NCBI RefSeq assembly: GCF_030450125.1
Contig: NZ_CP123923.1
Location: 2,294,001-2,358,000 of the forward strand
Origin: Streptomyces sp. WP-1
Lineage (GTDB): Bacteria; Actinomycetota; Actinomycetes; Streptomycetales; Streptomycetaceae
DNA: 64,000 nucleotides
Reading direction: 5' to 3'
Positions 16,256 to 24,966 of this stretch are shown one piece after another. A model generated the notes under the pieces. It worked only from the letters and a program-made list of their open reading frames with translations. It was not told the DNA's origin and did not search any database. The stretch's first letter is position 1; each line of letters starts with the position of its first letter. Made by a program: the position numbers and the translations under genes.

Positions 16256-17806
16256 TCACCTGCGGGCAGGCCGTTTGGCCGCCTTCGCGGCCTTCGCGGG
16301 CGGGTCGGCCGGCTTCCAGTCCGGGTGGCCCGGCATCGGCGGGGTCTTCTCGCCGTACAGCCAGTCGTGCAGGAAGCCGCCGAGGTCCCGGCCGGCGACC
16401 TGGGAGGCCAGTTCGATGTAGTCGTCGGTGGAGGCGTCGGCGTCGCGGTGGTCGCGGACCCAGAGGCGCTCCAGGCGCTCGAAGGCGGGGCGGCCGATCT
16501 CCTGCCGCAGGGCGTAGAGGGCGAGGGCCGCGCCGTCGTAGACGCTGGGCCGGAAGATGCTGATCTTCTGGCCGGGTGCGGGCAGCTTGGGCCGGGCGGG
16601 CGGGCCGCCGGAGGCGCGCCAGCCGTCGGAGGCGGCGTAGGCGGCCTTCATCCGGTCGATCATCGGGCGGTGGCCCTTCTCCTCCGCGTACAGGGCCTCG
16701 TACCAGGTCGCGTGCCCCTCGTTCAGCCATACGTCGGACCAGGAGGCGGGGCTGACGCTGTCGCCGAACCACTGGTGGGACAGCTCGTGCACCATGACCG
16801 ACTCGACGTACCACTTGGGGTAGGCGGGCTCGATGAACAGGTTCTTCTCGAACAGCGAGAGGGTCTGCGTCTCCAGCTCGAACCCGGTGGTGGCGTTCGC
16901 CATGATCACGCCGTACGTCTCGAACGGGTACCTGCCGACCTTGCTCTCCATCCAGGCGATCTGGTCGGGCGTCTTGGCGAGCCAGGGTTCGAGGGTCTTG
17001 CGGTCGGCGCTGGGGACGACATCGCGCAGGGGCAGCCCGTGGGGGCCCTCGCGGCGCGGCACGGCGGAGCGGCCGATGGAGACCTGGGCCAGCTCGGTGG
17101 CCATGGGGTGCTCGGTGCGAAACGTCCAGGTGGTGCTGGAGCCGGTGCGCTTCTGTCCGGTCGGCAGACCGTTGGCGACCACGGTGTAGGCGTTGGGCGC
17201 GGTGACCCGGAAGGTGAACATCGCCTTGTCGGACGGGTGGTCGTTGCACGGGAAGACCAGGTGGGCGGCGTCGGCCTGGTTCGCCATGACGAGGCCGTCG
17301 GTGGTGGGCACCCAGCCGCCGTCGCCCTTCTGGTCCCCGGTGGGCCTGGGGTCGCTGGTGTGCCGCACGGTGACGCGCACCCAGTCGCCCCGGCGCAGCG
17401 GCTGGGCGGGGGTGACGACCAGGTCCTCCCCGGCGCTCTGGAAGTCGGCGGGGATCCCGTCGAAGTCGACGGAGCGGACGGTGCCGCGCGCGAAGTCCAG
17501 GTTGAGGCGGTCCAGGTCGGCGGTGACCCAGGCGTCGATGGTGGTGACCGCCTGGAGCGGCTTGTCGTCGGTGCCGGGGTACGTGAGGTCCAGGTTGTAC
17601 GACGCGACGTCGTAGCCGGGGTTGCCCAGCGTCGGGTACAGCCGGTCGCCGATGCCGAGCGGCACGGGCGGGGCGGCGGCGCCGAGCAGGCACAGGGAGC
17701 AGACGGAGGCGGCGGAGGCGAGCAGGGCGGCCTTGCGGCGGCGGGGGGCCGTCCGCTGCCGGGGGGCGGGGGCAGGGGTGGCCCGGTGGCGGGGGTTGAG
17801 CGGCAT
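16256..17806 (-). CDS. Secreted M1-family zinc metallopeptidase
   Basis: A 516-residue exported peptidase. The first 45 residues form a signal peptide with an Arg-rich n-region and a long Ala/Leu core. The catalytic zinc site is His340-Glu-Leu-Ser-His344 with Glu363 after exactly 18 residues, as in gluzincins of the aminopeptidase N family. The exopeptidase motif normally GxMEN reads Met-Ala-Asn-Ala-Thr-Thr-Gly-Phe-Glu (about 302-310), a deviation seen in other Streptomyces members as I recall. The C-terminus ends in a Lys/Ala/Pro tail. It probably trims peptides outside the cell. The 659-base gap upstream suggests its own promoter. Confidence 0.93.
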   Translation of the reverse strand: MPLNPRHRATPAPAPRQRTAPRRRKAALLASAASVCSLCLLGAAAPPVPLGIGDRLYPTLGNPGYDVASYNLDLTYPGTDDKPLQAVTTIDAWVTADLDRLNLDFARGTVRSVDFDGIPADFQSAGEDLVVTPAQPLRRGDWVRVTVRHTSDPRPTGDQKGDGGWVPTTDGLVMANQADAAHLVFPCNDHPSDKAMFTFRVTAPNAYTVVANGLPTGQKRTGSSTTWTFRTEHPMATELAQVSIGRSAVPRREGPHGLPLRDVVPSADRKTLEPWLAKTPDQIAWMESKVGRYPFETYGVIMANATTGFELETQTLSLFEKNLFIEPAYPKWYVESVMVHELSHQWFGDSVSPASWSDVWLNEGHATWYEALYAEEKGHRPMIDRMKAAYAASDGWRASGGPPARPKLPAPGQKISIFRPSVYDGAALALYALRQEIGRPAFERLERLWVRDHRDADASTDDYIELASQVAGRDLGGFLHDWLYGEKTPPMPGHPDWKPADPPAKAAKAAKRPARR

Positions 17807-18465
17807 GGACCACGGCTACCAGCGCCCGCCCGCCGTACGGCGACGACGCGCGCCCGTCCCACCCGAACGGGTTGCGTGCGGTGAGCGGGGCGCGGGAACG
17901 TCCGACGCCGGGCGCGCGCCGGGGTCGCGTCGGCCGTGGCGGCTGGACGAGGGGGGTGTGGGCGTCTGCGGGGCCCGGACGGCTAAGGCCGTTCCGGTGA
18001 CAGGGCTGTTCGTCCGCGCAGGCGGCGCGTGCGGGGTCCGTCGATCTGCGGCGACCGGGGCGCGGCGGGGCTTCGCGGTCGGCCGGGACCGGGTATGGCG
18101 GGGCTTCGAGATCGGTCGGGCCGGGCGTGGCGAGGCGTTGTCATCGGCCGGCTGGACACGGCCGGACCGTGTGTTCGGGTGCTGGACATGGCGGGCCGTG
18201 TGTCCAGGTGGGACGTTCCCCGCCGGGCCGCTCGTCCGGGCCGTCCGAACAGGCCATCCGCCTGGGCCGTCTGTCCGGGCCGTCTGTCCGGGCCGTCTGT
18301 CCGGGCCGTCTGTCCGGGCCGTCTGTCCGGGCCGTCCCTTCGAGCCGTCCGTCCGGCCTCCGAACCAGAGGCCCGTCTGTCCGGCACGCCGCGATACGCG
18401 GCCAGCCGTGACCCCCAGCCGGTCCTGAGGGCCCGGCCCTCGCTCGCGGTTCGGCCGGGCGCTCG
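17807..18465. repeat. Long intergenic region with 13-bp tandem repeats
   Basis: This gene-free 659-base stretch lies between the RSH gene and the peptidase gene, both on the minus strand. Its centre holds five exact copies of the 13-bp unit GGGCCGTCTGTCC at 18264-18328, followed by decaying copies to about 18360 and preceded by related GGGCCGTCCG words. The surrounding sequence is itself a patchwork of short GC-rich repeats (for example CGGGGCTTCG near 18065 and 18100). Open frames across it are repetitive and lack ribosome binding sites. Confidence 0.85.
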
Positions 18466-20664
18466 CTAGGGCGTCCGGGAGGCCGGGGCCGGGGGCTGGG
18501 TGCGGCTCACGTCGTAGACGCCCGGGACGTCGCGCATGGCGCGCATGAGGGAGGGCAGGCCCGCGGCGTCCGGGAGCTGGAGGGTGTAGGTGTGGCGCAC
18601 CCGCTGCTCGCTCGGTGGTTCCACCGTGGCGGAGACGATGTCGCCGCCCGCCAGCGCGATGGCCTCGGTGAGGTCGGCGAGCAGACCGCGGCGGCCGAAC
18701 GATTCGGCGACCAGGGTGACCCGGCACGCGGTGCTCTCCCCCCAGCGCACTCCGATCTCCGTGCGCCCCCGGCTCTTCATGTGCGCCACCGCCGCGCACT
18801 CCACGCGGTGCACGGTCACCACGCCCCCGCGTACCGGGAAGCCGGTGATCTCGTCGGGCGGCACGGGCGTACAGCATCCGGCGAGGCGTACGGCGGCGCC
18901 GGGGCGGTCGGTGCCGACGTCGGCGCCCTGGGGGCGTCCGCCGGGCCCGGACTCGTGGGCGCGCCGTTCGCGGAAGTCGGCGTCGGCGCGGTACCCGGCC
19001 GGCTCGTCGGCGGGGGCGCCGCCGCCGGGGTGCGTGGTGAGCCAGCGCTGGATGGCGATGCGGGCGGCCGGGGTGTGGGCGTGCTCCAGCCACTCGCGGG
19101 AGGGCTCGGAGGCGGGGTCCTGGCCCATGAGGAGTTCGACGGTGTCGCCGTCCTTCAGGACCGTGCTCAGCGTGGCCAGGCGGCCGTTGACGCGGGCGCC
19201 GATACAGGCGTGCGCGTCCTCGCCGTACTGCCCGTAGGCGGCGTCCACGCAGCTGGCGCCCTCGGGCAGGCCCAGGGTGCCGCCGTCCGGGCGGAAGACG
19301 GTGATCTCGCGGTCCTGGGCGAGGTCCTCGCGCAGGGTCGACCAGAAGGTGTCCGGGTCGGGCGCGGCCTGCTGCCACTCCAGGAGGCGGGAGAGCCAGC
19401 CGGGCCGGGTGGGGTCGGCGCGCTCGCCGTCGGCGGGGTCGTCGGCGCCGGGACCGTCGGCGGCGGGGGCGTCCGTGCCGGCGGCGTAGGGGTTGCCGAG
19501 CGCGACGACGCCGGCCTCGGCGACCTTGTGCATCTGGTGGGTGCGGATGAGGACTTCGACCACCTGGCCGTCGGGGCGGGCGACGGCGGTGTGCAGCGAC
19601 TGGTACAGGTTGAACTTGGGTACCGCGATGAAGTCCTTGAACTCCGAGACCACCGGCGTCATACAGGTGTGCAGCTCGCCCAGCACGCCGTAACAGTCGG
19701 CGTCCTCGCCCACCAGCACCAGCAGCCGGCCGAAGTCGGCGCCGCGCAACTGCCCGCGTTTACGGGCCACTCGGTGCACGGAGACGAAGTGGCGCGGGCG
19801 GATGAGGACTTCGGCGGGGATGCCGGCCTCGCGCAGCACCCCGCGCATCTCCTCGGCGACCGCGGCGAGCGGGTCGGCGGTAAGGGCCGCGTTCTGCGCG
19901 ATGAGTTCCCTGGTGTGCTCGTACTCCTCGGGGTGGAGGATGCCGAAGACCAGGTCCTCCAGCTCGGTCTTCAGGGCCTGGACACCGAGGCGTTCGGCGA
20001 GCGGGATGAGGACGTCGCGGGTGACGCCCGCGATCCGCTCCTGTTTCTCGCGGCGCATCACACCGAGGGTGCGCATGTTGTGCAGCCGGTCGGCGAGTTT
20101 GATCGACATCACGCGCACGTCGCTGCCGGTGGCCACGAGCATCTTGCGGAAGGTCTCGGGCTCGGCGGCGGCCCCGTAGTCGACCTTCTCCAGCTTGGTG
20201 ACGCCGTCGACCAGGTACCGGACCTCCTCGCCGAACTGCTCGCGCACCTGGTCCAGCGTCACCTCGGTGTCCTCGACGGTGTCGTGCAGCAGGGAGGCCG
20301 TCAACGTCGTCGTCTCGGCGCCGAGTTCGGCGAGGATGAGGGTCACGGCGAGCGGGTGCGTGATGTACGGCTCGCCGCTCTTGCGCGTCTGGCCGCGGTG
20401 CGAGGACTCGGCCAGCACATAGGCGCGGCGCAGGGGTTCGAGGTCGGCGTCGGGATGGTGGGCGCGGTGCGCCTCCACCACATGGCCGATCGCGTCGGGC
20501 AGTCTGTCCCGGGCGTTCGGCCCGAGCAGCGCGGCCCGGCCGAGCCGGCGCAGGTCGATCCTGGGCCGGGACTTCCGGCGCACCGACGCGGGTGCCACGG
20601 CGGCCGTCACGGCCGTGGGCACCACCGGGACCGGGGTCGAAGGGTTCGTGGCCTCCGCACTCAT
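18466..20664 (-). CDS. rshA: RelA/SpoT-homologue (RSH) alarmone enzyme
   Basis: A 732-residue protein with the full RSH layout: HD hydrolase, synthetase, TGS and C-terminal ACT-like domains. The hydrolase motifs are intact: Gln-Thr-Arg-Lys-Ser-Gly-Glu-Pro-Tyr-Ile-Thr-His-Pro, His-Asp-Thr-Val-Glu-Asp-Thr and Lys-Leu-Ala-Asp-Arg-Leu-His-Asn-Met. In the synthetase the usual Gly-Arg-Pro-Lys-His reads Ile-Arg-Pro-Arg-His, Asn-Gly-Tyr-Gln-Ser reads Asn-Leu-Tyr-Gln-Ser, and the Asp-Leu-x-Ala-x-Arg motif reads Asp-Phe-Gly-Arg-Leu-Leu. The Asp and the later Glu (Val-Glu-Val-Leu-Ile-Arg-Thr) are kept. The ATG at 20664 follows GGAGGT. It corresponds by position and features to S. coelicolor rshA, the second relA/spoT homologue. 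A Gly/Asp-rich insert near residue 400 interrupts the domains. Confidence 0.9.
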   Translation of the reverse strand: MSAEATNPSTPVPVVPTAVTAAVAPASVRRKSRPRIDLRRLGRAALLGPNARDRLPDAIGHVVEAHRAHHPDADLEPLRRAYVLAESSHRGQTRKSGEPYITHPLAVTLILAELGAETTTLTASLLHDTVEDTEVTLDQVREQFGEEVRYLVDGVTKLEKVDYGAAAEPETFRKMLVATGSDVRVMSIKLADRLHNMRTLGVMRREKQERIAGVTRDVLIPLAERLGVQALKTELEDLVFGILHPEEYEHTRELIAQNAALTADPLAAVAEEMRGVLREAGIPAEVLIRPRHFVSVHRVARKRGQLRGADFGRLLVLVGEDADCYGVLGELHTCMTPVVSEFKDFIAVPKFNLYQSLHTAVARPDGQVVEVLIRTHQMHKVAEAGVVALGNPYAAGTDAPAADGPGADDPADGERADPTRPGWLSRLLEWQQAAPDPDTFWSTLREDLAQDREITVFRPDGGTLGLPEGASCVDAAYGQYGEDAHACIGARVNGRLATLSTVLKDGDTVELLMGQDPASEPSREWLEHAHTPAARIAIQRWLTTHPGGGAPADEPAGYRADADFRERRAHESGPGGRPQGADVGTDRPGAAVRLAGCCTPVPPDEITGFPVRGGVVTVHRVECAAVAHMKSRGRTEIGVRWGESTACRVTLVAESFGRRGLLADLTEAIALAGGDIVSATVEPPSEQRVRHTYTLQLPDAAGLPSLMRAMRDVPGVYDVSRTQPPAPASRTP

Positions 20665-20946
20665 GGGCACCTCCGGCTCGTGGACCGGCGGACGGAGCCC
20701 CAGGGCATGCGCGGCGCAGGGTGCCGACGCTCCCCCGTCCGTGCCGGTGCTTGATGCTATCGAGCCCACCACGTGCGACAGACCGCCTCTCGCCGAGCGT
20801 GAAACGGATCACCCATTCGAGCGATGAAAAGGAGGTTTAAGTTTTGCGCCACCTGCCCTGGCGTCGTCCGTGGATTCGATCCGGCCCCGGCCCCCGGAAC
20901 CGCTGCTCCGGATGCCCGAGGCCGGCGCGAGGGCGGTTTCGACAGG

Positions 20947-21816
20947 TCAGCGAAGCGCGTTTTCCAGCCACTCGCCGTCGATCACGCCTTCGGCGACGAT
21001 CACCGCGGGTCCGGTCATCTCGATCTGCCCGTCCGGCCGTTCGGTGATGACCAGCCGGCCGCCGGGCACGTCCACGGTGTACGTCACGGGGGTGCCGGTG
21101 ACGGCCGGGTCAACGCCGTCGCGGCGGGCGGTGGCCACGGCGACGGCGCAGGCGCCGGTGCCGCAGGAGCGGGTCTCACCGGAGCCGCGCTCGTGCACCC
21201 GCATCGCGACATGGCGGGGGCCGCGGTCCACCACGAACTCCACGTTGACCCCCTCCGGGTAGGCGCCCTCGGGGCCGACCGGCGGCGGGCTGTACAGGTC
21301 GCCGGCGTGCGCGAGGTCGGCCACGAAGGCGACCGCGTGCGGGTTGCCCATGCCGACGTTGCGCGCGGGCCAGCTGCGCTCGCCGACGCGCACCGTGACG
21401 TCCCCCTCGGGGAGGCGGGCGCTGCCCATGCCGACGGTCACGTCCCCGTCCTTGGCGATGTGCGCGCTCTTGACGCCGCCGCGCGTGGCGATGGCGAGGT
21501 CGCCCTCGGCGACATGCCCGGCGTGCTGGAGGTAGCGGGCGAAGACGCGGACGCCGTTGCCGCACATCTCCGCGATCGAGCCGTCGCTGTTGCGGTAGTC
21601 CATGAACCACTCGGCCTCGCCGGCCATGTCCCGCGCCTCGGGGTGCGCGGCGGAGCGCACCACGTGCAGCACACCGTCGCCGCCGATGCCGGCCCGGCGG
21701 TCGCACAGGGCGGCCACGGCGGCCGGGGACAGCTCGATGGCGTTGTCGGGGTCCGGGACGATCACGAAGTCGTTCTCCGTGCCGTGACCCTTGAGGAAGG
21801 CGATCCGCGTGCTCAT
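20947..21816 (-). CDS. dapF: Diaminopimelate epimerase
   Basis: A 289-residue enzyme, the usual length. It interconverts LL- and meso-diaminopimelate for lysine and peptidoglycan synthesis. The two catalytic cysteines are in Glu-Met-Cys-Gly-Asn-Gly-Val-Arg and Ser-Cys-Gly-Thr-Gly-Ala-Cys. The substrate-binding Gly-Asp-Gly and Gly-Asn-Pro-His-Ala motifs are also present. The ATG at 21816 matches the family start (Met-x-Thr-Arg-Ile-Ala-Phe-Leu-Lys-Gly-His-Gly). GAGGA lies immediately upstream with almost no spacing, so initiation may depend on something else. It lies downstream of a membrane protein gene and miaA on the same strand. Confidence 0.96.
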   Translation of the reverse strand: MSTRIAFLKGHGTENDFVIVPDPDNAIELSPAAVAALCDRRAGIGGDGVLHVVRSAAHPEARDMAGEAEWFMDYRNSDGSIAEMCGNGVRVFARYLQHAGHVAEGDLAIATRGGVKSAHIAKDGDVTVGMGSARLPEGDVTVRVGERSWPARNVGMGNPHAVAFVADLAHAGDLYSPPPVGPEGAYPEGVNVEFVVDRGPRHVAMRVHERGSGETRSCGTGACAVAVATARRDGVDPAVTGTPVTYTVDVPGGRLVITERPDGQIEMTGPAVIVAEGVIDGEWLENALR

Positions 21817-21958
21817 TCCTCGATCGTACGGGGTGGGTACGACAGAGGTTCTACGACGACCACGGGGCCGCGACGGCATGGGCGGCGCGCTCCGGCGGCC
21901 CCGCTCCGGCGGCCTGATCGGCGCGCCCCGCTCCGGGGCGCGGTCCGCTCCGGCGCGG

Positions 21959-22540
21959 TCAGCGCAGCCGGGCCACGCGCCACACGGCGAGTACGGCCAC
22001 CACGGCGACCAGCAGGGCGTAGCCGAGGACGACGCGCCAGTCCGGGCGGCGGCCGGAGCCGCGCGGGGGCAGGCCGGGCCAGGTGTAGCCCACGCGGCGG
22101 GCGGCCATCATGCCCCAGCCCGCGGCGCAGCAGCAGATCAGCAGGCCGAGCATGGCGATGACCGCGCCGCTGTCGCCGTCGAAGGCGAGCGGGAAGGCGA
22201 ACATCAGGGAACCGACGGCGGACAGTCCCACGATGGGCGCGAGCTGCCAGATGCGCAGCCGGCGCTGCGGGCGCAGCTCGACCTCGACCTCGGGTCCGCT
22301 GGTGTACATCTCCTCGGGCGCCGGACCGTCCTCGGTCACGCCGTCCGCGGTCTCGTCGGGCCCGTCGTCGGCGAGCCGGTCCTCGCCCTCGGGCACGAGA
22401 CCGTCGTCGAGGTCGTCCTGAGGACCTTCCCCGAGGTCCTCGCGGAGATCCTCCTGGGGACCCTCGTCCTGGTCCGGTCGGTCACCCTCGGTGGTGACGC
22501 GCTCGGCACCCGGTGCGGTGTCGCGAGGGCCGGCCTCCAT
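21959..22540 (-). CDS. Membrane protein with acidic N-terminal tail
   Basis: About 193 residues. The first 80 or so are Asp/Glu/Gly-rich and probably disordered in the cytosol. Three hydrophobic segments follow: one around Pro-Ile-Val-Gly-Leu-Ser-Ala-Val, one containing three adjacent cysteines (Leu-Ile-Cys-Cys-Cys-Ala-Ala), and one near the C-terminus ending Trp-Arg-Val-Ala-Arg-Leu-Arg. I recognise no catalytic motif and do not assign a function. The ATG at 22540 sits a suitable distance from GGGAGGG; a GTG two codons upstream is an alternative. It lies between miaA and dapF on the same strand with modest gaps, and is probably part of the conserved backbone. Confidence 0.75.
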   Translation of the reverse strand: MEAGPRDTAPGAERVTTEGDRPDQDEGPQEDLREDLGEGPQDDLDDGLVPEGEDRLADDGPDETADGVTEDGPAPEEMYTSGPEVEVELRPQRRLRIWQLAPIVGLSAVGSLMFAFPLAFDGDSGAVIAMLGLLICCCAAGWGMMAARRVGYTWPGLPPRGSGRRPDWRVVLGYALLVAVVAVLAVWRVARLR

Positions 22541-22648
22541 CGCCACGCGCCCTCCCAACTAGGACTCCACTTGGTCGATCGAAGCACGATGATGGCACGG
22601 CCCCGAAGGCGCCGATGACCGGCGGCGCATCCCGATGCCATCACGTGA

Positions 22649-23587
22649 TCAGGCTGTGACCGGTCGTTCGACCAACGTCAGGGCCTGCCCGGGAAGTTCC
22701 CCGCGGTCGGCTTCGGCGCCGCTCAGCCAGTGCACCCGGGGGTCGCGGCGAAACCATGAATCCTGCCGGCGCGCGAAGCGCTTGGTGGCGCGCACGGTCT
22801 CGGCGCGCGCCTCCGCTTCCGTGCAGTCACCGGCCAGCGCCGCGAGCACCTGCTGGTATCCCAGCGCGCGCGAAGCCGTGCGCCCCTCGCGCAGCCCTCG
22901 CGCCTCCAGCGCGCGCACCTCGTCCACGAGACCGTCGTCCCACATCCGGTCGACACGGCGCGTGATCCGGTCGTCCAGCTCCGGGCGGGCGACGTCGACG
23001 CCGATCTGGACGGTGTCGTAGACCGAGTCGTGGCCGGGGAGGTTGGCGGTGAAGGGCTGGCCGGTGATCTCGATCACCTCCAGGGCGCGGACGATACGGC
23101 GGCCGTTGCCGGGCAGGATCGCGCGGGCGGCCTCGGGGTCGGCGGCGGCCAGGCGGGCGTGCAGGGCGCCGGAGCCGCGCAGGGCCAGCTCCTCCTCCAG
23201 GCGGGCGCGGACCTCGGGGTCGGTGCCGGGGAACTCCAGGTTGTCGACCGCGCCGCGCACGTACAGCCCGGAGCCGCCGACGAGGATCGGCCAGCGGCCC
23301 TCGGCGAGCAGCGCGTCGATGTGCCCGCGGGCCAGCTTCTGGTACTCGGCGACCGAGGCGGTGGCCGTGACGTCCCAGACGTCCAAAAGGTGGTGGGGTA
23401 CGCCGCCGCGTTCCTCGGGTGTCAGCTTGGCGGTGCCGATGTCCATCCCCTGGTAGAGCTGCATCGAGTCGGCGTTGACGACCTCGCCGCCGAGTTGCTG
23501 GGCCAGGAAGACGCCGAGATCGGACTTTCCGGCCGCGGTGGGTCCGACGACGGCGATGACGCGGGGGGCGGGGGATGCGCTGCTCAC
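22649..23587 (-). CDS. miaA: tRNA dimethylallyltransferase
   Basis: A 312-residue enzyme that adds a dimethylallyl group to N6 of A37 in tRNAs reading UNN codons. It has the P-loop Gly-Pro-Thr-Ala-Ala-Gly-Lys-Ser near residue 16, Asn-Ala-Asp-Ser-Met-Gln-Leu-Tyr, Asp-Ile-Gly-Thr-Ala-Lys, Val-Gly-Gly-Ser-Gly-Leu-Tyr and the C-terminal Arg-Ala-Leu-Gly-Tyr-Gln. MiaB, which methylthiolates the product, is encoded 2 kb away on the same strand. The start at 23587 is a GTG. Confidence 0.97.
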   Translation of the reverse strand: MSSASPAPRVIAVVGPTAAGKSDLGVFLAQQLGGEVVNADSMQLYQGMDIGTAKLTPEERGGVPHHLLDVWDVTATASVAEYQKLARGHIDALLAEGRWPILVGGSGLYVRGAVDNLEFPGTDPEVRARLEEELALRGSGALHARLAAADPEAARAILPGNGRRIVRALEVIEITGQPFTANLPGHDSVYDTVQIGVDVARPELDDRITRRVDRMWDDGLVDEVRALEARGLREGRTASRALGYQQVLAALAGDCTEAEARAETVRATKRFARRQDSWFRRDPRVHWLSGAEADRGELPGQALTLVERPVTA

Positions 23588-23770
23588 CGCACCAGTCTCG
23601 CAAACCTCGCGGCGGGGTCTCGAACGAGTTACGTGACGGAGCCCGCCGACGGGTCGTTGCCCGGGGCGAGGCGCGCAGTGCGAGGCGTCCGGCGCGGTGA
23701 CCCTGACGGCGTGGCCGTGCGCACCGCGTGACGCGGGAATTCGCCCGCGCGAGTACCGTATGGAGTGGAT

Positions 23771-23932
23771 ATGGGCATGATTTCACGGCTCCTGGGCAGG
23801 TCGAAGACGACTCGGCAGGCGCCCGTGGAGGCGGCCGAGGCGGCGGGGACGGAGCGGGCGACCGGTGCGGACGAGCCGTCCGAGGCCACCCGGATCCCCC
23901 GGCAGCAGCCCACCGAGAGCGTCCGGAAGTAA
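23771..23932 (+). CDS. 53-residue protein upstream of the antitoxin-like gene
   Basis: The frame encodes Met-Gly-Met-Ile-Ser-Arg-Leu-Leu-Gly-Arg-Ser-Lys followed by an Ala/Glu/Thr-rich middle and a Gln-Gln-Pro-Thr-Glu-Ser end. GGAGTGGAT lies upstream; the second Met (23777) is a possible start. The amphipathic N-terminus (Ile-Ser-Arg-Leu-Leu) could touch a membrane. It ends 20 bases before the antitoxin-like gene and looks co-transcribed with it. There is no recognisable domain, and it does not resemble a known toxin. Confidence 0.55.
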   Translation: MGMISRLLGRSKTTRQAPVEAAEAAGTERATGADEPSEATRIPRQQPTESVRK

Positions 23933-23952
23933 CCCGCGAGGGAAGGTGGATC

Positions 23953-24237
23953 ATGGGTCTGTTCGACAACATGAAGGCCAGGCTCGGCCCGGCCAAGGAC
24001 AAGGTGTCCGACCTCGCGCGCCAGCACGGCGACAAGGTGTCGCAGGGCCTCGACAAGGCGGCCAGGGCCGTCGACGAGCGCACCAACCACAAGTACAGCG
24101 ACAAGATCCAGGCGGGCACGGGCAAGGCGAAGGACGCCGTGGACCGCCTGGCGCACAAGGACGAGCATCCGGACGGCACGCCGGGCGCGCAGCCGAATCC
24201 GCCCACGCCGCCGCAGGGACCGCCGCCGGCCTCCTGA
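23953..24237 (+). CDS. Antitoxin-like protein (MT0933/Rv0909 family)
   Basis: A 94-residue helical protein. Residues 1-70 (starting Met-Gly-Leu-Phe-Asp-Asn-Met-Lys, rich in Lys/Ala/Asp heptads, with Lys-Tyr-Ser-Asp-Lys-Ile) match what I know of the MT0933-type antitoxin family of actinobacteria. The last 24 residues are a Pro-rich tail. GGAAGGTGG precedes the ATG. In mycobacteria the family is paired with a toxin, but no toxin gene is adjacent here; the upstream partner is a 53-residue peptide of unknown role. Toxin-antitoxin function is therefore not established for this copy. Confidence 0.75.
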   Translation: MGLFDNMKARLGPAKDKVSDLARQHGDKVSQGLDKAARAVDERTNHKYSDKIQAGTGKAKDAVDRLAHKDEHPDGTPGAQPNPPTPPQGPPPAS

Positions 24238-24246
24238 CCCGGTCCG

Positions 24247-24966
24247 CTAGGACCAGGTGGCGACCAGGTAGCCGACCCCGTACGGCGCGTCCTCGTACAG
24301 CAGGCTGCCGTCGAGGTCCGTGCCCTCGGCGGCGCCGGCGAGGATCTGCCAGGGGGCGCGGCCCGAGGACTTCAGGGTGCGGGCGAGGGCGGCGTCGAGG
24401 GAGAGCAGGGCGGGGAGGTCGGCGGTGGCCAGGGCGTGGGCGGCCACCGCGTCGTAGGGGGCCGCGCGTTCGTCCAGGTAGCCCGGGGCCTTGACCGTAC
24501 GGCACGCGCTGCCGTCGCCCAGGACGAGAAGGGCCACGCGACCGGCACGCGCTTTGAGTTCGCGGCCGGTCTCCGCGCACCGCTCGGGCGTGAGCGTCTC
24601 CTCCGCGCCGAGTCCCTCGACCGGGGCGTCCGCCCAGCCGGTCCGCTCCAGCAGCCAGGCGCCGACGGCCAGCGAGGACGGCAGCTCGCGCTCCACCGCC
24701 GCGTCGTCCCGTGGGCCGGTCCCCAGGCGGACGTCGAGGTCGACGCCGTACCCCTTGAAGGAACCCCGGCTGCCTCCCGGGAACGCCCCGCCCTCGCCCG
24801 GCCCGGCGGGTCCGACGACGATCAGCAGGTCCGGACGAGCGGCCGCGAGCACACCGAGCGCATCCGTACAGGCCGCACGCGCGGCGTCCATCTCGGCGGC
24901 GGCGCCCACGGCGACCTCGGGCACGAGCAGCGGCGGGCAGGGGCAGACGGCGGCGGCGACAAGCAT
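24247..24966 (-). CDS. Class III extradiol dioxygenase (LigB-like) domain protein
   Basis: A 239-residue protein with the general layout of class III extradiol dioxygenase-like proteins: Ala-Ala-Val-Cys-Pro-x-Pro-Pro-Leu-Leu-Val-Pro at the start, Leu-Ile-Val-Val-Gly-Pro-Ala near residue 50, and Leu-Leu-Val-Leu-Gly-Asp-Gly-Ser-Ala in the middle. The metal-binding His pair of true dioxygenases is not evident, since Cys-Pro-Cys-Pro-Pro replaces His-Pro, so catalysis is doubtful. No strong ribosome binding site precedes the ATG at 24966. Homologues sit next to miaB in Streptomyces as I recall, but no role is known to me. It is convergent with the antitoxin-like gene, with only 9 bases between stops. 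Confidence 0.75.
   Translation of the reverse strand: MLVAAAVCPCPPLLVPEVAVGAAAEMDAARAACTDALGVLAAARPDLLIVVGPAGPGEGGAFPGGSRGSFKGYGVDLDVRLGTGPRDDAAVERELPSSLAVGAWLLERTGWADAPVEGLGAEETLTPERCAETGRELKARAGRVALLVLGDGSACRTVKAPGYLDERAAPYDAVAAHALATADLPALLSLDAALARTLKSSGRAPWQILAGAAEGTDLDGSLLYEDAPYGVGYLVATWS

Noticed and set aside
18264..18328. CRISPR array
   Set aside because: The 13-bp units are directly adjacent with no spacers, and no cas genes are present.
23771..24237. Complete toxin-antitoxin module
   Set aside because: The upstream peptide has no toxin features, so only an antitoxin-like protein is called.
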